A stretch of DNA of 64,000 bases, from assembly GCA_027627225.1 (NCBI GenBank), contig CM051024.1, positions 46,113,847 to 46,177,846 on the forward strand, read 5' to 3'. This document shows, piece after piece, positions 51,855-64,000 of this stretch. The translations under genes and the position numbers were made by a program. Every line of letters starts with the position of its first letter. The stretch's first letter is position 1. The notes beneath the pieces are model-generated. The model searched no databases and was not told the origin of the DNA. It saw only the letters and a program-made list of their open reading frames with translations. This stretch comes from Congeria kusceri. Lineage: Eukaryota; Mollusca; Bivalvia; Myida; Dreissenidae.

Positions 51855-54042
51855 AGTGTAGGCCTCGTTTCCCTCATTTTCACGTCGCTGTGCGTCGTTA
51901 AGTTCGAGCGTTGGCACTTTATAGACCCCATCTCACACAATTACTGTTTTATTGAAAACACGTGTCCGTCAACAGTTTTGCTACTTGATAATTACCGGTA
52001 TTGTCTAATAACTCTAAAAAGAAAAACCGTTTAGCGTATGTCATTTAAGGTTTGTACGCTTTGTATGTTTCTAATTTTCCGTGGCATTCCGTTTACATGG
52101 CCCTTTAGTGTCATTCAAAAATACACCGAAGACTTCTTCTAAAATTATTTATGCACATATAGATCTAGACTTGGACATTCATAAACGTATGAATAATAAT
52201 CCAGTTTAAATCTAACCCAAATCTTACATTCGCAAGAATGAAATACATAAGTTGAAGACTTGAATTTTGTTTGTTTCGTCCACATAAATGCTTACCATTT
52301 ACAACATACCCTTCAGTATACAAAGAACACTGTTGTATTGAAATAGTTTTGATGATGAACTTTGTACAAGTCGATTATACAATTTCTGTTCTGTTCTAAA
52401 TTCCAAAAGTTTATTCGCATCCTACTACCACACAATCGCACAATGCTTGCCGTTTTTTTTATTACAAAAATAATTGATATGTACATGTAAACAACTATGT
52501 ACACTGATGACACGAAAGTAGATATTCCATGATTTTCAACCACATAAAATCCATCATTGCACAATGCTGACAAAAATATATAGAAGTATATTAAAATATA
52601 TAATATTATTAATAATTATATACACATACATTCACCCTTCTGTCAATGTGTGCATAATCAACAGAATTTGAAAGAAAACCAGTATACGGATATTTAAAAA
52701 CAAATGTCATCTATATATGATCATATTGCAAAGCATACACGCCTTAAGTGCAAAACTCTTGAATACAAACAGTTGTGAAGGTCAATATATCTCAGAGTCA
52801 CATATTACCTAAACAAAATATATAACACACGTGAAACATGCCCATTACTTAACTGGAAACACATATTGCTAACATTCCGATAATTAATTTATTAAATAAA
52901 TAGCAGGTTCTAATAAATGTGGTTAAAAGTACACAGAGACTATCCACTGAGTAGCAAGCACACTTATCATAACTAAAAACATGTATTTGTATATGCTTAC
53001 ATACCCCATTGTCCAATTATTACAAGACAATATATTGCATGGAACATTATCAGGATCATATAATTCTACAACATCTCTAAAATCAGTTTCAACCTTCTAA
53101 CTCGTGAGAGAATTTAATGCTAACGTAACGATGACTTCCTATGCTACAGAGACCTACAGTTAAGCTCTCACACTAGTTTTACTGACGACTAAAACCCCCC
53201 GTTTTCGCATACGGATGTTACTGCTTTTTACATTTACAAACGGTATTTCATTTGTTAAACTGATTTTTCCATCAAGTGAGCGACTACTGTCACTTCATGC
53301 TAGTTTGTATCTTGTTTATATTTTGCCACAAGAAACTGTAATAAGTGTTAAACGGATACAATATTATTAGTCATTCAACATATTTCATGTTAAATATACA
53401 CATCTGTATTTAATTGTCATAAACCGAATTAATTTAACGACTTAGTTCATTAATCTTAAGCTCTGTACAGTAACCGACTATGTATCATCATATGTGGCTG
53501 ACAACAATATTCACATCTTGTCTATTCGCTGTATTCAACAGGTACGTTTCTACTCAGCAGACACTATTTCTCCACTGAATGATTGCTCCCTACAGTTACT
53601 CAACGATTTGTCACCGTATGGCTGACAACCGTATAACGCACATACCGGTAGGTTCTTTTGTCAGGAACCTTGGTCCGTATTCACAAAGCTTATTAGGTAA
53701 AACTTAAGTAAATTTCTTAAATTCATTAAATTCCTTAAGTCTGTGGCTGTTTCATGTATAGGTCATTTTACATTAAAATGTTTCAAACTATTAAATATTG
53801 CTCAGATGTTTTATATTTTTCCATTTTGTACACAGAGATCACTGGATTCCACGTAGAATTTTATATTAGATTTTCACTTAAATACAACTGAAGATATGAT
53901 TTCCATTAGGAGCTTTGTGAAACCTAGCCAATGTCTGTGTAGCTCTGCTCTGTAGCCAACAATTTCCAACCATATTGCTGACAACCAATCACTCCCATGT
54001 GTCTATCTCTTCATTGTAGCTATCAGACCGACTGCTGCTACA
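51855..54042. other. 3' flank of the minus-strand gene, copy B
   Basis: Counterpart of 33190-35404. No gene. A 27-bp stretch (GACACGAAAGTAGATATTCC and on) near 52507 is absent from copy A and is framed by TGAT on both sides. Confidence 0.5.
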
Positions 54043-55346
54043 CTAACTCGATTCCACCTGGACGCCCACGCTTGCTGTTAAGGCCACCTTGTCGGTAAAT
54101 CCCAAATCCTTCTCAAGATCCAGCGGTTCACTGTTGTCCGGCACTTGGACACCAACCTCCTTCATCAGTACAATTTTCTTATTAAATGGAACGTGAATAT
54201 CTGTACATGCATTTACTTCCACGTGTGATGCCTTTTCCGTGGGTGTCGAGGGAATAAAATTTACCGTCAAATTTAATTCAGACACATACTTAGCTTCCTC
54301 TTCAAAACTGAGCGCACGTTCTTTAGTCGTAGAGTCTTCGCCAAAACTCATTGCACGTTCTGTACTGTTACACTCTTCTTCAATATTAGTTGCACTTTCT
54401 TTAGTGTTTACCTCTGATTGCGCTTGTGCGGACTCGGGCACAATCTGAGCTATATCCTTTATTTCTTCTGCATGTGTTGTTTCTGACTGTTCAGTATCCT
54501 TAAATGTTAGATGGAACTCATTTTCTTCCGCGTTCGATTCAACGGATAACATGCCATTATTTACTTCCTCGCCATTGTCCAGTTTAGTAATATTCACCGC
54601 AACAACAGGAACAGCCTGGTTACTTTTTGCAGATTCCACCAACTCAGCACTTATGCCATGTTTTTCATCCATTTTACTTTCATTCCCCGATGCAACTGTA
54701 CCAGATTGCTCTTTGAAAAACATAGCATCTAAAAGTACAGCGGGTTTAACCAGTGGTTTGGTTTCAGGTTCGATTGCGGGTTCACTGACAGCGTCTGCGT
54801 CAACAAATTCACTTGGAGGTTCAACTATACTTTCATGTATGTCATCACTGAACGATTGTTGGACAACATCTCGATCCTTTGATTCTGCGTGTTGTTGTTC
54901 GTTATATTCTTTGGGTCTTTTACACACCGTTGCATAGTCGTCATTGCTGAGTTCTATCCTTTCATTGTTAGCTATTGTTGCCTTAACTAAATGAATTGGT
55001 AGCGCTGTTTCTGCGATTTTAACATATTCATCGTCAATAACAACTTCATTATCTTTGATGTGTGATTGTTCAGCGACCATTTTGATTTCAGGAATTGTCT
55101 TAGTTTCACTCGCGACATTGGGCTTTTCGATCGTTTCTTCTAATGACGATACTTTTTCAGGAGCGGCATTTCCGTTTGGCGACGAATGCTCGCGTTCATC
55201 TTCTTTGCTTGCTTCTTGTGCAGCTTTTCCAGCTTTTGCTGCCTTCGCTGCCTTTTTACGCCTTTTTGCAGGCTTCGGACTTGCCTCTTTATCGTCTTTT
55301 AAAGTAGCAACATCACCATCTAAAATAAACATGACATTTTTTCTGG
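54043..55346 (-). CDS. terminal exon A, copy B
   Basis: Acceptor CAAAGCCAG (copy A has ACACAGCCAG); the shared GCCAG|CC cut keeps the frame. Encodes RKNVMFILDGDVATLKDD, the basic patch KRRKKAAKAAKAGKAAQ, a long acidic region, and EVGVQV / SVGVQVESS at the end. Stop TAG at 54043-54045. Confidence 0.75.
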
Positions 55347-58300
55347 CTGGCTTTGTACACACATATGTTACGATGCATCCTTTTCGGTAAAATGCATTTA
55401 TGATACATTATGTCCAGCTTTGAGTGCTTAATAAATTAGTAAATGTATTATAGAAAATTTATTCACAGTTAACTACAGTGGAATAACAAACACATTACGA
55501 GTGTTATTGTTTCTTTTACGGAACTTAAAGTGGCATGCATGGCTTTTTCCTCAGCTAAATCTCCAGTACAATACACAAATGCTAAGAGAAATGCACACAT
55601 AGAATCGTCTTGCTTGGCATTTACCCCTCACTTAGACCCGCATACCATACATATGATAGATTTAAATATTTATCTTACCGGATGATTCTTTGGTGACCAA
55701 GCAAGTATGTATACCTACCAAGTGACAGGTCCGAGAGGGACACGCCGTCGATAGCCTCGGAGTCCGGCAGGTCCAGCTCGTCCTCTACAAAACCTGCAAA
55801 CAGTGGAGCAATGTTGCTATCATTCTCGGCAACACATAAATTATAGACATCAATGAAAAGCTCAGACACATTAACAAGTTACTCTTGAACTCTATAGACG
55901 TTACTACAAAAGTCAATCATATGCAAATTAATCTGCAATATGTTTAACGGTTAACCTACTTAACAAAAAATAACACGCGGTGAAGCTTGTGATGTGTGGG
56001 TGATATTCGATAAATGGACGTTAATTAACTATAAATGGGGCGGGGTTTAAACTGTCCGAGGCAAAGCCTGGAAAGGTCTACTAGTATAATTACGGGCTTG
56101 AATTATTTCCATTATGTATGCTCGGATTTGTTCGTGCACGTGTTTCACGTGTTTATTGATACTGTATTTTCAGCGGAATTCTCTTACTTCGATTAAACTC
56201 GATTCCAGTAAGGAAACTAATATATAATCACCGTAATGGATTTTAAAAATATTCATGCATAAAGGTCAGTGTCAGGTTAATTTGTCCAAGCTTTACATAC
56301 ATATGTGCCATGCTGTGGCGTAGTCAAGTTTTTTTTAACATTGGGGAGGCGGAAAATATATGCATTAAACGCATAGCATTAAATCAAATCCATCAACCAT
56401 TTTATGAGGCTCCGTTTGCATACAATATGAAATGGGTGTAAGGACTGACAGTTTGAAAGCCCATTCGTACGGCATCAGTCAGTCTCTAATAGTAGAATAT
56501 TTAATTATTGCCAGGACCAAGCCTCTTCTCCGTCAGTTGGAATTAAATACTGATTTAAATTTATTGTTCAAAACATATAAGATATAAACATGTGAAACAT
56601 TTAAACAACACCTTCATTAATAAAACATATTTTATAAGTTTTGTTATCTACTCTGTTGAATGTTCGATTCAATGTATACGCCATGCAAACACAAAGGGTA
56701 AAGACATGTAGTGGATTTTTTTCACTCGAGTGAATTATTTAATCTACACGTAAATCTAAAGCACGGCGAATCAATGGCGTACACTTATAAATATGATTTA
56801 TCACACCAAAAATGCCCGTGTTTTAAACGGTTGAGCCATAAAACTTTTGTCACAAAGCAAGCCTGATGTTATCTCTGGTTGCCTTCATTTTAACTGACAA
56901 AAACTAACAAAACTTTAAACGGGCTTGCGCACATATAGTTATGATTTCAAGTAGTCGTAAATCACAAAAATGCAGTATAACAAAGTTCACACTACATTAA
57001 TGATATAATGAATGTTTAAATGTTCACTTGACAATGTCAAAAATTATTAAGACTGATATGCTGGGTGGAGGGAAATACTGCTGTGCGGTCCATTTCGGAT
57101 TCTCTACGTATCAATTACAACTGAGGATAAGTCTTAATTTTTATTCCATATATTCACATATAACTTAACCATAAAGTTTTGAAAATATATGGTCTGCGTG
57201 TTAACCAGATGCGAAAATTACTGTCTAACAGTACAAACCACAAAATCCTTTTTGATAACGATAGTGTAGGATATAACTGATCCTCAAAAACTTGCGACAC
57301 AAAACGAATTCTGAAAGGAATATTGCGTGTTGTTTTATCTTTTTAGTACATGTATAAATGATAACGAATTTTAAATCAATTAATCGTTCGTTTATACGAC
57401 ACCTGAAGTGCGTGTCGCGATAGTTGATGGTGTTTCTACGTTTATTAACAAAACACCGCGCCGTTTGCTAGGTATTATTGATTTCCTCCCAGTTCATACG
57501 CACAACAAATGAGGAACAAATCAGTGTTTATCTACGGGTAAAATTGTATTTTTTCACAAAAGAATCCAGGTAATTTATGAAGACACTCTTATTTCAAACT
57601 TTGTCAATCAAAACTACAAACGTCAACATAAATCTTCATTTCTATACACTGGATAAAAATACAGTTCAAAATATGTGCCTGTAAAAATAATAGGAAACAG
57701 CTGATTTGTTTATTGCAGCAACTTGTATGCGATTGATATACGCAAATAATTAAATTGTGGAAATTGTACTTTTCTAATTGTGTCAAGATTCCTGCAATGA
57801 TTTTGTACTTTAATAGTAGCTTCGTGCTGCTGAACATATCTGGAATTGACCTCAATGAACCGCCGTTCACAACAAACGCTTACAGTTTAAACCAGTCTCA
57901 TCCAAATAGTTTCATTTTACTACTTCCGAGTTACATTGAAAATACAGAAATGATATACAAACACTAATAGGCTTATTAAGCTTTAAAACGATCAAATATT
58001 AATCAAACAAACTAAACAAATTTCAGCGACTGCTAAACGTTAAAAATAATATAAATCTCGATTTGAATGTATTTACAATAATCGACCTGTTTACACATGA
58101 GTAAATTGGAAAGTATGTCCCCCTCTTGACATAACTATCTCGCTCGATTGATGTATTGGATTAATATATGTGCTGTTAAAGTGATCATTTAACTACGAGC
58201 GCAGATAAACATTTGATTAATTGACCCGCAATATTTACGAGGAATGCGACGAAATACTTAGCTGGGTCACGTGACTCGTTTTGACGCATGCTCACACATG

Positions 58301-61300
58301 ATTTGCAAATAAAACTTTGCAGTTGTAAGTCTCGTCATGCATATCAAAACGAAACACAATTATCCAATAGAAACAACTTCGAGCCTTTATCATGTCGAAA
58401 TCATTTCATTGAATGATTTCCCTAAACATTTACATTCATTTGGTTACATTTCGTTGCCAAACATACTAGTTTGTCACTACAAAAAGAGCCGTGTCAAAAA
58501 CATACTAGTTTGTCACTACAAAAAGAGCCGTGTCAAAATTAAAAAACAAATTACTAAAATATATCAAACAGAAAGCTTAAAAGGTTATTTATAATGTTGT
58601 TACATTATTTCGCCTTCCATTGAATTCCTTTTGGCGTAGAACTAGATTTGAGCAATAATTTATATGAATAACTATAATTTAGGGAGTCAAAAGTTAAACT
58701 TTGTCCCCGTGTTTATGACATTAAATGGTGGTCAAAAGACGGCGAAGTGTAAAAAAGAACTACACATAATTGTACTACATACATGCGAGCAATACGATGT
58801 ATTCTGATAACATATCTGGTTTTCTTAACTACACGTAAATAATTCACATTGCCCTTTGACACGAAAGAATTAAAGCAGATAAAGTCGAAGATACCTCTCT
58901 TTAATTTGAGCAATTATCCGAATGAAGGCAAAATAGATGTATGATACTGGAAGGTATGGGCCACTAGTTTCAAATACGATGGTTAAATAAGAGATAGATA
59001 ACCAAGTAAATTTAATCCGACATCTGAGAGAAATGGATCATTTAATTTCAAATTACATTTTAATTAATTTAAATGACTTTGCAAATAAAAAGAGCTGTTA
59101 ATAATGATACTTTAAATTCACCATAAACGTTTTAGCAGCTTCACCTATATTCCTAGTGTGGGGGTGATATCCTTCTAGCAAACATTTGACTAAAAAGGCT
59201 TAAGTATACAGTGTATACTCCGAACTTACAAGCAACTACGTCCATTAAATTTATCATGTTATTAACGTTACATGTTGTATACAAAACACACTATTATTAT
59301 AGAACGAATATCTTTTTAACACTATATACCGATCCGGGATTTGCCACGAATAGTTTAAACTTCTTTTTTGTTTTTGTTGGTTTTTTTTCGCCGTTTTTAA
59401 CAGTATTTCAGTCATAAAACAGCGGTCAGTTAACCTACTCACACTTTTCCTGGGTAAGCTTAGCCGGATTGACAGTCTAGCGCTCTACCAACTGAGCTAG
59501 CCGGCCCGGCTAGTGTAATCTCCTTGCCAGATATTGTTAAAGGATTAATTTCCATTTAACGAATATCACAAACATTACCATATGCTTTTTTGAATATCAC
59601 AAACATTACCACGTGCTCTTTTGTATGTAATAGTCAAATCGCTAAACACGTGATATCCAAGTGCGATGACTGGATAATAGTGCAGATTAATTGGAATATG
59701 ATTGACATTTGTGGAAGCGTCTATTATACTGTTATTGTGGGAAGATTTTAATTAAATGCTATACTTCTGCGCATTTTTCATATTAAAGAGCAAAAGTAAC
59801 TCTTAAATATGCCTCTTATAAAAAATAGCCCTGATATTAAAACAAGTGTTACACTTACTGCGCCTTTTATTCACCGTGCCGTCGGTCGTCGACAAGTCTG
59901 CCAAGGAGAGGCTGCGTCTGTCGAGGCGCTCAGAGGCGCCGGCGTCGCTAAACTTCCGGCTGATCCTCGCCTTTATCAACTGGAAGGTCGACGACTTCCG
60001 CTTCTTCTGCCGCTTCTCGACCGGCTCTTCTTCCTCCTCTGCAATCGTCTCATCGGGCAGAGATGTTTTGTTGAGGTTAGGAGTAGAGGCAGTAATTTCG
60101 GGGGATCTTTTTAATGAAAATTTTCCGAAACGCCATTTATGCTTTTTGTGCTCCTTTTTCGAGCTGTCTCCTTCGTCTCGCTCTGCATTTGCCGCGTCTG
60201 CGGTCTTTTCCTTGCCAGTTGATTTCTTCTTTCCAAACTGAAAGGACCAACTCTTCTTCTTCAATTTGGCCCCTGTTGGATTTTCCGGCTTATCTACGTA
60301 TTGTATTTTCGAGTTCATACCTGTCCCTGAATCAGAAGATGCGTTTGACTTACTCTCTTCCTTGTCTGCCTGGTCGTTAACGATACTAGAATAGTTAATG
60401 CCATCAGGACCGCTCTCTACAGCCGCTACAATGGAGCACTCAGATTTCGAGAGATTACCAACATCTACAGCTAGCTCGTTTATGTACACAAAATCTTCAT
60501 CATCTTTATCCCCATTAATATAAATCGGCTCAGCCAGCCTTTGTCCAATTACTTTACCTAAATCTTCTTCACTATAATTGTCATCAGCAGTTTCATTAAC
60601 TGCTACACGTTCATCTTTGCCATCTAGCTCTTTATTCTGTTTCTTTTGGGGAACAGCATATTCAACGGTGTCAACCTGCTTTTCGCACACCTTTTCAACC
60701 ACAATACCGCTGTCAAGAGAATTAAGTCGCTTTACTTCATTCTCGTCCTCTGATGAATTATTTAGAGACGAAGAAGTATTCAAATTTTCAGAATCCCCTG
60801 TCTCCCTTACGCCTGATGTCTGAATAACACCATCAGTAGCATCTTTGCCATTTACATCCGCAACAACAACTTCGGAGTCCGAGCTCTTTCTCTTGCTAAA
60901 TTTAAACATGTTGGAGAACACGTTTGGCTTCGATCCTTTTTTCTCTGACTTTCTCTTTGACTTGGCAGTATCATCCACTACCCCTTTTATCTTTTTCGAT
61001 TTAACTTTACTCTTTTTACCTTTAGCATCAGTTTTAGAACTACCACTGTTTAAATTAGTGTCATTTTCAGTCCTGACCTCTAAACCACTTTGAAAATCAT
61101 TTTCAGTAACGGTTTCGAAAGCGTTTTTCTCGTCAATCACTTCGACATCGCTATAAGGAACAGCAACAACAGTTTCTAAAGCAGCGACATCGGTTTTATC
61201 TGCTTGCTGAATTTCATGGACCTGCTCAGCAGTGTTCCCCGCCTCTTCAGCATCTATATCAGTGACCGGTTCGGACTGTGAGGGTCTGCTGACGGAGCGA

Positions 61301-61436
61301 CTGATAGATCTTCGGACGGCCCTTTCTGCGGCTTCTGTGATAAGGGCTTTACATTCCTCGACGATGTTGTCGTCTGCGTCGTCAACCTCGACCTCCTTGT
61401 TTGGTTCTTTCTCTTCTGTTGTCTGCTTTTCAGCTT
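54043..61436 (-). CDS. unrecognised charged-protein gene, copy B, open (exons C-B-A; 5' part outside window)
   Basis: Exons C 59859-61436, B 55719-55793 and A 54043-55346 join in phase 1 throughout and stay open for 985 codons to the stop at 54043-54045. Family unknown. The product is hydrophilic and Glu/Ser/Lys-rich, with no signal peptide or membrane helix. Exon C contains four short clusters of basic plus aromatic residues with serines (SNMFKFSKRKSS, KKSWSFQFGKKKS, HKWRFGKFSLKRS, STFQLIKARISRKFS), which recall the MARCKS effector type of membrane/calmodulin-binding segment; that is inference from composition only. Exon A has a Lys/Ala patch and a C-terminal pair of VGVQV motifs. Compared with copy A it has 13 substitutions and a 3-residue insertion (AGK) in exon A. 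It is the likely functional copy. Function not assigned. Confidence 0.7.
55719..55793 (-). CDS. exon B, copy B
   Basis: 75 nt, same sites as copy A. FVEDELDLPDSEAIDGVSLS and DLSL. Substitutions alter FE to ID. Phase 1 on both sides. Confidence 0.72.
55800..59460. other. intron C-to-B of the minus-strand gene, copy B
   Basis: Counterpart of the copy A intron, AT-rich and without a supported exon. Includes about 110 bp at 56345-56455 (GGCGGAAAATATATGCATTA onward) missing from copy A. Confidence 0.5.
58464..58541. repeat. 39-bp tandem doubling specific to copy B
   Basis: AACATACTAGTTTGTCACTA plus CAAAAAGAGCCGTGTCAAA occurs twice in a row; copy A has it once (about 39818-39855). Confidence 0.93.
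59466..59506 (-). pseudogene. truncated tRNA-Asp-like pseudogene, copy B
   Basis: Keeps the 5' acceptor strand, D-arm and anticodon region of the copy at 40921-40993 but lacks the variable region, T-arm and 3' acceptor strand. In copy B TTAGCCGG joins directly to ATTGACAG, where copy A has about 160 extra bp. Confidence 0.75.
59859..61436 (-). CDS. exon C, copy B (intact)
   Basis: 1578 nt; acceptor TTTATTATTACAG at the high-coordinate side and donor GTAAGTGT (59851-59858). Reads AEKQTTEEKEPNKEVEVDDA and remains open, with AAA (Lys) where copy A has TAA. The methionine at 61452 in the same frame is intronic in this model, since the acceptor cuts after ACAG. The four basic/aromatic clusters are at about 60881-60915, 60220-60265, 60105-60150 and 59935-60000. 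Confidence 0.8.
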
Positions 61437-61456
61437 CTGTAATAATAAACATACGA

Positions 61457-61695
61457 AGCGTGTCGTTGGAAAACCGGACTTAATGCACGTGCATAAAGTG
61501 TCGTCCCGGAACAGTCCGCACCGGCTGATTCAGGACGACACTTTCCGCTTTTATCGTATTTTCTGTTTCAAGGAAGTCTCTTCTAAACATAAATCCACTG
61601 TAGGGGGAATGTGCCGTCCTGGATTAGCCTGTGCGGACTGCACATGCTGATCCGGGATAACACTTAACGCACGTGCATTGAGTCCCACAACAACA
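61457..61695. mobile_element. foldback element family 1, copy 9, next to exon C (copy B)
   Basis: Partner of the element at 42940. Lacks about 12 bp of the first inner hairpin (CCCGGAACAGTCCGC), so one hairpin is destroyed here while it is only mismatched in copy A. Confidence 0.88.
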
Positions 61696-62336
61696 CACAT
61701 ATTACATATTTCTTATTTGTTAATCGTGTTCTTGCTATCATACTTTCGAAGATTTCAGACAATTCAACAGAGCTTTATAAATGTTAAAAAAAATAAATAT
61801 ATCACACTTGAAACTTGTTTAGAAAAAACAACAACAAGAACAACACATATCATACCATTCAATATAATTTGATTTAACGTTGATGATGTATATGTGTGTG
61901 TTATTGTATTTGATGTGTAATTGGTTTACATAAAATATACACTATTTACACATCGGTACTGATTAAAATTGTTGAGATTGTGTTGTTGTTGTTTTCTGAA
62001 TAAAACACACGGTGCTTTATGCATAACCTGTATCCTCGATGCCTTGAAGCGTTTAATACAATGCTGTTACTCTTTCGTACACAGAAAACATTGTTAGATC
62101 ACAAGCACTCACAGTCCACACTATCCTGCGCTACACAGTTCCTGGATCTAGGAAGCTTTTTTGGCTTTAAAGATAATGTTATAATTTATTTTCCGGCGTC
62201 CCGTGACAAATTGTTTATAAATACATTTCGTAAACACAGATAAAATTGCGACACATATGCTCAGTGATTCAGTAAAAAAGGCAAATAACCCCAAGCAAAA
62301 AGACAAGGAGTTGTCTGAAAATGTCTTTAAAATGCC

Positions 62337-62778
<442 letters not shown>

Positions 62779-63583
62779 CTATTATATTTATTCATCGGAT
62801 CTCTTAGTATATAGTACCATTTCATCGGTGTTGTCGTAGTTACGTATATATCTGGGAACTTTCGAGTAAAATGTTAATTTTCACCTGTATCTTTATGGAA
62901 TAAAGTGTTTTGATTAAAAGATTGATCATGTTAAAATCTCAGCCAATACTATAGACGCTGAATTGGAACAACTGCATCACATATCGTCTGTCATTAGGGC
63001 TACACAGGTTAAGATTCTTCGGGTTTTTTTGCGTTAGTCAAGGTCTAAATCTGAGCGTTACTACCATAAGACACTACGTCAACGTATGTACCGGTAGTGC
63101 ATGTATCACTAAGTATATATATGGACGGATAGGGTCTCGAGATGTCGTAGTCATGATAATTTCATATTTCCGGTAAATGTGATCCCGACCCATAATTTTG
63201 TGGAAGTTCAGTATCATGTGTTAATATTTTTGGTTTGTGAATCAATCATAATGTGGGAGTGGTCATACTGTAAACAAGGCGTTTAATGTCATACGGGGAT
63301 CGAACACGTCCGTCGGCATGCCGTTTGACTGCTTTACGGCCAGAAATCACCAGCGCAAGCATAAATCGCCATTACTGTCAGCTGTGGACAGTTTTACATC
63401 CCTCTGTTACAATGACATGAAAGGCCCGAGAGAATTGTCGCTTTACCAAAGGCGGACACATGTAACGGCGTCGTTGACAGGTTTGGTTTGTCGTAAAAAT
63501 CGGTGTAGATAGTTCGAGACAACACAAGACCACCGAGGGAGATATGGTCTGGCACAGAACGCGCACAATTCAAATGTAACTTA

Positions 63584-63848
63584 AATGAGGCATGTCGTGG
63601 GAAACCCGGGCTTAATGCATCTGCGTAAAGTGTCGTCCTGGATCAGCCTGTGCAGTCCGCACATGCTAATCTAAAACGACACTTTCCGCTGTTAATGGTA
63701 TTTTCTGTTCATGGAAGTCTCATCTAAACATAAATCCACTGTAGGCGGAAAGTGTCGTCCCGGATAAGCCCGTGTGGACTGCACAGGCTAATCCGGGACG
63801 ACACTTTACGCACATGCATTAAGCCGGATTTTCCCACGACACGCCTCA
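63584..63848. mobile_element. foldback element family 1, copy 11
   Basis: Partner of the element at 44706. ATGAGGCATGTCGTGGGAAA at the left and CCCACGACACGCCTCAAA at the right; the right end is closer to consensus than its copy A partner (CCGAAGACACGCC). Confidence 0.92.
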
Positions 63849-64000
63849 AATAAATTTGGAACATGTTTAATCAAAGAGCCATATACTTTATAGTACAAGT
63901 TATATGACATGGTAACATCGTATTCATTGAACACATCCGGGTAATATAATAAATATTTTTTTTAGTTAAACATGCATGTTTGATTTTATTTGCGAAGAAG

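Overview
This is animal nuclear DNA from an invertebrate. It is AT-rich, its genes have GT-AG introns, and it carries dense tandem and foldback repeats, tRNA-derived SINE remnants and a decayed LINE. The GACG/GACA-rich satellite units and a roughly 260-bp foldback repeat of the TGAGGCGTGTCGTGGGAAAA type resemble what I recall from bivalve molluscs, dreissenid mussels in particular. That species guess is from memory and untested.

Layout. 1-8900 is gene-poor, with SINE and LINE remnants and minisatellites. 8914-8996 (minus) is an intact tRNA-Leu(UAA). 9580-21196 (plus) is a complete nine-exon ARL13B gene, a ciliary Arf-like GTPase; I could trace all exons with consistent phases to a 597-residue protein. 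21200-32040 is intergenic, with foldback elements and two large tandem-repeat fields (28050-29290 and 29740-32040). From 32919 to the window end lies a direct duplication with a period of about 18.7 kb: copy A is about 32919-51587, and copy B starts at 51588 and runs off the window. Each copy begins with the same foldback element.

The duplicated unit carries the 3' part of an unrecognised minus-strand gene for a long, probably disordered, charged protein. Copy A has exons D (49751-49957), C (41346-42923), B (37073-37147) and A (35405-36699). Copy B shows C, B and A (61436 down to 54043); its exon D should lie just past the window. All visible junctions are phase 1. Copy B exon C is open, but copy A exon C has a nonsense codon at 42613-42615. 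The two copies are about 97% identical in protein, so the event looks recent. By transcription order copy A lies downstream of copy B and is probably a decaying 3' duplicate.

The strongest leads are the duplication with its possible hybrid foldback element at the junction, the single nonsense difference, the foldback element 17 nt from the exon C acceptor, the all-phase-1 exon set, and several unusual features of the ARL13B gene (MGNC lipidation motif, KLAP in place of RVxP, a possible alternative last exon, and a tandem array that copied a splice donor). I saw no CRISPR array, prokaryotic operon or viral genome.
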